This document shows, in pieces, positions 57,692-64,000 of a DNA stretch of 64,000 nucleotides; position 1 is the first letter of the stretch; every line of letters begins with the position of its first letter. Under the pieces are notes generated by a model. It saw only the letters and a program-made list of their open reading frames with translations. It did not search any database and was not told the DNA's origin. The DNA is taken from contig OZ038382.1 in the NCBI GenBank assembly GCA_964036045.1, forward strand, positions 2,936,612 to 3,000,611. Direction: 5' to 3'. The stretch is from Eutreptiella sp. 'Long Island Sound 2002'. Its lineage: Eukaryota; Euglenozoa; Euglenophyceae; Eutreptiales; Eutreptiaceae. Both the position numbers and the translations under genes were made by a program.

Positions 57692-59893
57692 ATGGATTCC
57701 CCAACCACAACTGAGGCGAAAGAAAAAGACACCCCTACAACAACCTCCACAGATGAGTCCCATGAGACCACCTCAGAGTCTGTGAAAGAATACAGACGAG
57801 AGTTAAAGGAAGTCCTTGAATCTAAACCCTCATCCTCAGAAAACCCTGCGTCTAAAAGTCTCAACCCTGATCCGGAGGTAAAGGTGCGAGATGTGTCGGG
57901 TCCCAGCGCAGAGACAGAAGTGCGCGAGGACGCTCGTGAACACGAACCCATGCGCGAAGACGCTCGAGGTGAAAGGCACGAAAGCGTCGACAGGGACGAC
58001 GCCAAGCACGAAGACGGCAGCGTAGGTGAACCGGAGGAATGGAAGCAAGCAGTTGACTTTGCGAAGGAACTAGCGAGCGAGGGTAAGCTAGAGTGGTTTA
58101 GGACCATGATGGCCAGGATTGAGTCAGGGAGAGTGGACGAGAGGAAGGATGAGGATAGGGAGTCGAGAACAACAGTGTCCGAGAGGTCAAAAGGGAAGAA
58201 GCATGACATAGGTGAGTTCAAGTTTGGAAGACCAGGACCACCTTCCTCACCTCCCACTTCCTCGACAAGTTCTCACACTTCTCGTTCGACAAAGACGAAA
58301 AGGTCGACAACCAGCAAAGGTGCGTCGGTGGCGTCCACGACGTCGAAGCTGAGCCGTGCGACGGAAATCCAAGACTCGTTGTCGAAGATGTTGGAGGAGC
58401 AGAAGAAGATCTTCCGACGGTTAGACGAGTTGGAGGAGTCCGGGAAAAGTCGCATCGAAAGTGACCTGAACACTTCTGCGCTCTCCAAGGTAACCGGACT
58501 GCACCTGTTAGACGAACATCAGAAAGGCATTTCACCCTTCCTTCCGAGGATCAAGGAGTCGTACCTGCCGGACGAGTTTGCTGTGAGGATCAAGGTCGGT
58601 AGCTTGCAGGAGGCGCGCGACAAGCATGGGTTAACGGCGCTTGCACTGCTCGCCGTTTCACCTTCCAGGGTGGATGACAGCGATCTCGACGACAGCAAAG
58701 ATTCAGGGAGTGGTACGAAGGGCACAGCGAAAGGAAAGCTGGAGATACCTCTACCTGTGTTCACTGGGAAGCGCCTCGACCTGTACGCGCGTGACTTCGT
58801 GAGGTACCTACGAATGACAGGGCAGAAAGCTGCAGATGAGATGACCCGCGCCGACCTGATCGTGACAGGCTGCAAGAACGAATGGCTTCGAGGAGTGGTA
58901 GACGACATCTTAACCACGTCGGAATCATGGGTACACTTCCTGAAACAAGTGGAGTCTGCCTTCCCTCACTTCGAGACGGATGCATCCATTCGCGGAGCCT
59001 TGGAGAAAGTACAGAAACTTAAAGAACTCCCAACTCCTGCCGATGTTCGTCAACTGCTGCAGAAGCTCAAAAGCCTTATGACCCAGTTGAAGATTCCTAT
59101 GTCCGAGACCGAGAAACTCCTTTTGCTGACCCGAAAGATTCAGAAGAAGACTTGGACCGAATGTCGGTCGACCGTGGAAAGGAAGGCGAAGACACACACC
59201 TATCAAGACTTGGCTGACTTGCTGGAGGAACTCGCCCTCGAACGAATATCAGACCAACATGTCGAAGGGGAACGCGAAGCTCAACTCAATTTCCTGAAAA
59301 GAGGGAACAAGAACAAAAACCAAAACCAAGAACCGCCTCCCGAAGCTGGTCAAGACGAAGAAATCCAAGACTTATACTGGTCAGAGGGACAAAAAGGCAA
59401 CGGAGGCAAAGGCAAAGGAAAAGGACGTGGGAAAGGCAGCGGTCGTGGAGGCGGTCGCGGAGAGTGGGTATGGCAACCGCCTCAATTCCATTCCATCGTG
59501 TGGTGCGAGTACTGTGGGAAAAAGAACCATGCTCATGACCAATGCTGGACGAAAGAAAGGGACGAGAGGAAAGCCCGCGCTGCAGCCAAGAAACAAGGAG
59601 AAGATCCTGGCAAAGGGAAGGGCAAAGGCGACGGAAAAGGCAAAGGCGACGGAAAGGGCAAAGGCAACGGAGAGAAAGGTGGCAAAGGAGAATCCGGCAA
59701 AGGACAACCAAGCCAAACCACACCGCCACCCAACGCGATTCCCTTGCCTGAAACCGCTGAAGGAGAAGAAGGACCAAGCAATCGAAAGAGAAGGAGGTTC
59801 CTCAAGCTTCAAGAGAACCTTACCAACATGGCCAAATCCTGTGGACTTGCGTTGACGATGGACGCAAAGCCACTCCCTCCGCAAGACAAGTAG
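57692..59893 (+). CDS. gag: Element D Gag polyprotein
   Basis: The first ATG in the open frame is at 57692 (MDSPTTTEAKEKD), giving 733 residues. An acidic, low-complexity N-terminus and Ser/Thr-rich stretch are followed by a coiled-coil-like segment (EIQDSLSKMLEEQKKIFRRL). The capsid-like region covers about residues 349-523 (EIPLPVFTGKRLDLYARDFV, HFETDASIRGALEKVQKL, RSTVERKAKTHTYQDL), colinear with B and C. A CCHC knuckle C-EY-C-GKKN-H-AHDQ-C lies near residue 604. B's extra Cys cluster upstream of the knuckle is absent. Lys/Gly repeats follow. TAG at 59891-59893; pol follows in frame. Confidence 0.92.
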   Translation: MDSPTTTEAKEKDTPTTTSTDESHETTSESVKEYRRELKEVLESKPSSSENPASKSLNPDPEVKVRDVSGPSAETEVREDAREHEPMREDARGERHESVDRDDAKHEDGSVGEPEEWKQAVDFAKELASEGKLEWFRTMMARIESGRVDERKDEDRESRTTVSERSKGKKHDIGEFKFGRPGPPSSPPTSSTSSHTSRSTKTKRSTTSKGASVASTTSKLSRATEIQDSLSKMLEEQKKIFRRLDELEESGKSRIESDLNTSALSKVTGLHLLDEHQKGISPFLPRIKESYLPDEFAVRIKVGSLQEARDKHGLTALALLAVSPSRVDDSDLDDSKDSGSGTKGTAKGKLEIPLPVFTGKRLDLYARDFVRYLRMTGQKAADEMTRADLIVTGCKNEWLRGVVDDILTTSESWVHFLKQVESAFPHFETDASIRGALEKVQKLKELPTPADVRQLLQKLKSLMTQLKIPMSETEKLLLLTRKIQKKTWTECRSTVERKAKTHTYQDLADLLEELALERISDQHVEGEREAQLNFLKRGNKNKNQNQEPPPEAGQDEEIQDLYWSEGQKGNGGKGKGKGRGKGSGRGGGRGEWVWQPPQFHSIVWCEYCGKKNHAHDQCWTKERDERKARAAAKKQGEDPGKGKGKGDGKGKGDGKGKGNGEKGGKGESGKGQPSQTTPPPNAIPLPETAEGEEGPSNRKRRRFLKLQENLTNMAKSCGLALTMDAKPLPPQDK

Positions 59894-59905
59894 GGAGGCG
59901 GCTCT
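59891..59905 (+). promoter_or_regulatory. Element D gag-pol stop codon with putative readthrough context
   Basis: TAG GGA GGC GGC TCT, nearly the same as element B (TAG GGG GGC GGC TCC). Pol continues in frame to the protease IDTGATSSIM with no ATG. Confidence 0.65.
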
Positions 59906-62900
59906 TTGGGGAAGGGCTACCTGTTGCCAGTCGAAGTAACCGAAGCATCCGCGATTGAAAGTTTTATTGATACGGGGGCTACGAGCAGTATAATGGCGGC
60001 GAAACACGTACCTGAGGGAGAAATTGAGTACGCGCCGAGCGTAGGTATTCGTATTGGCGACGGGAGAATATGCCTGACCGAAGGGAAGTACAGAGGGACG
60101 GTGATTCTGGGGAGAAGGAGATTACCGATAAGTTTCTTAGTCCTCGAGAAGGACGCGTTCGACGCAGTGCTCGGTGAGGACTTCTTCGAGGAGAACCCGG
60201 AGATTCGTTACCTGGGCCTTCAGTCACCGAGACACCTCCTAGTACGGACAGACGACGGAGAGTGGGAGAAGGTGCACCTCGAAGAGACCGCGGAGATTGT
60301 CGAAGGAGTAAAGGTCTTTAGGGACATCAGCTTTGACCTGGACACGGAAGTTAAGGTCGAAGGGCTGCTGCGTTTGGAGAAAGAAATGCTACTAACCCTG
60401 GAGACCTACACCTTAGCGACAGAGATGAAGCTACACGCGTACGAGGAGTTGAACATCGAAGGTGATCCCTGCGGTGACGATTTTATCGAACTCTTCGCTA
60501 ACCACGTTAACGCAGACAGCGAACTCTACTGTTGGAGACAAGGCAACAGCGCCTGGTGGTACGATTGGCGAGACCTGGGGAGATGGAAGTACCTGTACGC
60601 CAACCCACCGTTCTCCCAAATGGAGAAAGTCTTGACGAAAGTCGCGTTGGAAGGTGCACGAGTAATCCTTGTCGTACCTGAAGAAGGGAAATGGATGAAG
60701 AAAGCGTGGAGAGAATTACTGACCAAGCTGACAATAACCCAAGTACGACTACCCGATGTTCCTGTGTACAAAGTTGACTACGGGGTGGAGCTACTGCCCG
60801 CTCCCAAGTGGCGAACGAATTTATGTCTTGTTGACGGATCGCTCAACCCGGTGGCGCGAGAGGACTTGAACCCCGAAGTTGTCGAGAAGATCACGAAGAA
60901 CAACTGAGGATGGGGAAGAAAGCACATGTTACAACACTTTCCTGACCTGAAGGAATCGCAACAAGACCGGAAACGCGAAGACATGAAGGTGACCATCAAA
61001 GAACTACCCAAAGGAAACCGAGAACTCCCGGCGGAAGAGAAAAGTGAACTCTCGGAAGAAGCGCACGACAGCGATGGGCTGTCGGAAGCTCCTAGTATAA
61101 GCACCATCGCACCTGTTACTGAAGGGAGCTACCCAACTTCGATGGAGTACGAGGACATGTTCAACGACGTTCTTTTGGCTTGTGAAAACGAAGAATTGTT
61201 GCTCCGACGAACCATCGAGGAGAACCTACAGCCGAAGAGCGAATGGCATGGATTTCAGTACGGGTTCGAAACAAAGAAGCGAAAGACGAATCTAGCTAAG
61301 CCGACAGAGTCGTGGCCCATGTCAAAGCAGGATTGAGAAGAAGTGAAGGCCCTACTCTGGACGCGCATCGATCAGATTCAGAAAGAAGAGTTGAAAGACC
61401 TCTGGAAGTCTAAGGTTTACTTGCCCGATCACGATGATGGAGCGACAGACGAGTACTCGGAGGTCTTGAACTACACCGATCTGTGTGACCTGTTAGAAGA
61501 GTACAGGGAGACTACGGACTACTATGCCGATGAGGAACTCAACACAGGTGGCGCGAAGAGATGCAAGAAGAACAAACGCCAGAGGAAGACAGAACGTACC
61601 AAAAGATGTGAACGTGCTTTTGGGTTGACTGAAGTCGGGATACCCGAAGAAGTGAAACCGGACGGTCTCCACAACCAAAAGAAGGATGAATTCGGGCGAA
61701 GCAACCTGCAAGCGAGCGAGGACTTCATGAGCAAAGTTAAAGAACACGACGAGCGCGTGTGGAACATCTTACACAAGTACCAAGAGGTGTTCGGACCATT
61801 GCCATCACCTGGAACCTGTAAAAAGCTGGTACAGCTTGACTTGGAGCTGAAAGAAGAGCACGCCAAAGATCGAATAAGGTCGAAGCCTTATCCGTGTTCC
61901 AAAGCTGACATGGACGAGATCATGCGGCAAGTTTTGGAGTGCGTGGAGGCAGGGCTGATCGAGGAATACAAGGAGGGAGACTACCCCAAGCATTGTTCCC
62001 CTTGTTTCCTAGTGGCGAAGCCAGGGTCTACGGCGAAGAGGTTAGTCGTGGACTACCAAAAGCTCAACCGCAAGATCAAGCAGCACAGTGGGTCCCTGCC
62101 GTTTATGGAGAACACGGTGGAAACCGCAGCGGACTGCAAGTTCAAGACGAAGATGGACAAGAGGTCAGGCTTCTGGCAAGTGGACCCGACGGAGCGCGCA
62201 AAGGACATGATGGCTTTCATCACTCCACAAGGCCGTATTTTCAAGTGGCGAGTGATGCCTTTTGGCATTAGCAACGCCCCAGCCTTGTTCCAGGAGATGA
62301 TGTCTCAAGTCCTGTGCCTCGTCAAGAAGAGACCAGCCGTTCAAGAGCTACTCACAAGAGGTGCCGTGTTGGAGGCGCACATTGACGACGTGCTGCTAGG
62401 GACCAACTCGGTCGAGGACCATTTGGTACTCTTGAGTGAGTTTTTCGAAGTCTGTCAAGAGCAACACTTGAGGATAAAGCTGGAGAAGTGCGAGTTCCTC
62501 CGGAGTGAAATGGAGTATCTGGGGTTTACGATTGGACCGGGATGGTGGAAGCCAACGGATGCAAAGTTGCGACCATTGCTCGACTTTGACCTGTCTGAAG
62601 TCAATGGAAAGGCCGAAGGTGTCAAGAAAATACGCCAGTTCGTGGGATCGTGTAACTTTTACCGAAGACACCTGAAGAACTTCACCTTCAGTACTGCACC
62701 CTTGACCGACCTCATCAAGAACGAGACCAAGTGGCAATGGACAGAGAAAGAGCAAGCAGCACTGGAGGAAATGAAAGGAAAGCTTAAGAACTGCCTGATC
62801 TTAGGCGTACCTCGGCCAGTCGGTGAGATGTTGCTGGTTACGGACGCGTCGGATGTTGGAGGCGGAGGTACACTCTTCCAATGGCAACGCCTGAACAGGG

Positions 62901-63420
62901 AAATGTGCCAAGAAGTGGACCAAAAGCTCAGAACGCTGGGCGTAAACAGAGACGGAACGCTACGACACGAGTACAATGAAGACGAGTGGCGTTTGGTCCC
63001 GTTAGGTCACTGGAACTGGAAGTGGAATGACGCCCGGAAGAACTACCCAACCTACGAGCAGGAGATCATGAGCGGAGTCCTGTTGCTGGCAAGCCAGACT
63101 CGCATCGTGGGGTCAAACCCTGTTACGTGGTTGTGTGATCAGGAACCGGCACAAGCATTCCTACATAAGCCTCCACCCGAACAAAAGAGGATCAGGAGAT
63201 GGTGGACCTTTTTATCACAACTTCGATTGGCGACCTTCCACATTCCTGGCGTGAAGAACGAGTTATGCGACTACCTTTCACGAGGTTCGTTCAACGACTT
63301 GCTGGGACGAGACACGGAAGAACTCGCGAAGGAGGCTTTCGCTAAGATGGATGTGCAGTTGGACCTCTTCGCAAAGGCTACACCCTCGAAATCTACAGAA
63401 TGGAAGGTCACAGACCTGCT
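59894..63420 (+). pseudogene. pol: Element D Pol (protease, MT-like, RT, RNase H), broken and cut by element G
   Basis: Protease: FIDTGATSSIMAAKH, AVLGEDFFEE. Methyltransferase-like block: 60476-60790. In-frame stops TGA 60905-60907 and TGA 61334-61336 fall in the acidic linker between that block and RT, not in a catalytic domain. RT: about 61800-62520 (KPGSTAKRLVVDYQKLN, KMDKRSGFWQVDP, HIDD at 62378-62389). RNase H: LVTDASDVGGGGTLFQWQ, YEQEIMSGVLLL, WLCDQEPAQAF. The frame ends at AFAKMDVQLDLFAKA and is cut at 63420 by element G, before the integrase. Confidence 0.9.
60476..60790 (+). other. Methyltransferase-like domain in element D Pol
   Basis: DDFIELFANHVNADSELYCW, then WKYLYANPPFSQMEKVLTKV, then ARVILVVPEEGKWMKKAW, then LPDVPVYKVDYG. 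The motif NPPFS is at 60602-60616. This copy is more diverged from B and C than they are from each other, yet keeps the motif and the spacing. Confidence 0.7.
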
Positions 63421-63953
63421 TGTAAGTGCGGCTAACCCCCATCTGCTCAGATTTTCACTGATCTAACCCAGATTGGCTACATTTTGGTCATTTTCTTTGC
63501 TTCGGCGGAATCGCCGCCTCGCAGCTCAGTCTCAGGATCAGACCTATATATCTCTGATATGCCGGATCTGATTCCGCGGTCCATTCCCCGTAAATCCGTC
63601 GCGTTCCGGTCATTTGCCTGGAATCGCCATTTGCCGCTGACGCGCGCTCGCGGGCCAGATCGGCCAAATATTTTTCACAATCGGATTTATTTAAATCTTT
63701 TCAGTTAGATATGGACACTCAGATGTGCATAATAAAATCCGCATCAATTTTCTTCATAGACTGGGATTTTCTGCCGGATAACACTCAACATGGATCTTGC
63801 TTCAGTTGTTGCTGCTCTCGCCTCCGTTGGTGTTCGAGTCTCCGGTTCTACCCCCAATAGCAGCGTTCAGGTCGACTCCTCGCGTGCCTGCCCCACTGGT
63901 CTTGCCGGCCCCGAGCCCTCCGGCACCATCAACGACCCAGGGCAGCACTTTCA
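63421..63953 (+). repeat. Element G 5' LTR, probable Ty1/copia-like element (533 bp)
   Basis: It interrupts D's pol frame. It begins TGTAAGTGC and ends GCACTTTCA, inverted termini matching at eight of nine positions with TG...CA ends. A tRNA-Met primer site, TGGTAGCAGAGG, follows at 63954. The copia assignment rests on this layout and on the gag-like start inside the LTR; no pol is visible. Confidence 0.6.
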
Positions 63954-64000
63954 TGGTAGCAGAGGCTACCTGAATGTTGTTCCTTTGGTGTCCCAACCAC
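63790..64000 (+). CDS. Element G: N-terminal part of possible Gag, runs off window
   Basis: ATG at 63790 opens a 70-codon frame to the window edge (MDLASVVAALASVGVRVSGS, ... GQHFHGSRGYLNVVPLVSQP). It crosses the LTR end and the primer site, as the TYA gene of yeast Ty1 does. There is too little sequence for a family call. Confidence 0.35.
   Translation, partial: MDLASVVAALASVGVRVSGSTPNSSVQVDSSRACPTGLAGPEPSGTINDPGQHFHGSRGYLNVVPLVSQP
63954..63965 (+). other. Element G primer-binding site
   Basis: TGGTAGCAGAGG directly follows the CA end of the LTR and matches the complement of an initiator tRNA-Met 3' end (CCTCTGCTACCA). Confidence 0.7.

Noticed and set aside
3447-61336. Alternative genetic code with TGA (or other stop) read as sense
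   Set aside because: All three stop codons occur as inactivating changes, TGG is used normally for Trp, and the extra stops differ between copies; mutation explains them better.
1-64000. CRISPR arrays, rRNA genes, plasmid or phage features
   Set aside because: No regularly spaced repeats with unique spacers and no rRNA-like sequence were seen.

Overview
This window is a stack of nested LTR retrotransposons with no recognisable host gene, as expected of a repeat-rich eukaryotic genome such as a large-genome alga or protist. The sequence alone does not fix the taxon. Three primer-binding sites of the TGGTAGCAGAG type and one TGGTATCAG-like site all fit initiator tRNA-Met priming. Apart from a GC-rich block at 27.6-31.7 kb, every recognisable element lies on the + strand.

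Layout and insertion order. Element A (decayed Ty3/gypsy: RT, RNase H, integrase, chromodomain) occupies 3-415 and 11631-14966; its 3' LTR probably begins at 16447. Element B (416-11625, 709-bp LTRs) is inserted in A's RT with a 5-bp target duplication CACGG. From 16.9 to 22.9 kb there is no confident gene, only degenerate coding relics and a chain of inverted repeats. Element F is a broken gag (22965-27302) and a second F fragment (31665-33916), sharing a 726-bp direct repeat around about 4 kb of very GC-rich DNA. Element E (large LTR of about 2.8 kb starting at 33917, no pol found) is inserted in F's pol. Element C (39329-50725, 798-bp LTRs) is inserted in E with the duplication GTATG. Element D (57022 onward) is inserted in E's 3' LTR. 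Element G, probably Ty1/copia-like (533-bp LTR at 63421-63953), is inserted in D's pol and runs off the window.

B, C and D form one group. Gag and pol share one reading frame with a single stop between them. Pol runs protease, a domain resembling DNA N6-adenine methyltransferases, RT with an unusual HIDD active site, and RNase H; B and C continue with integrase and chromodomain. The LTRs of B and C start AG and end CT, not TG...CA. F also carries protease plus a degenerate copy of the methyltransferase-like domain. B and C share a long conserved 3' noncoding region with interleaved inverted repeats. LTR pairs of B and C differ at only 2-3 positions, so they are recent insertions, yet each carries nonsense mutations.

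The most unusual features are the methyltransferase-like domain between protease and RT in four element lineages, the shared stop-codon arrangement between gag and pol, and the conserved structured 3' region.
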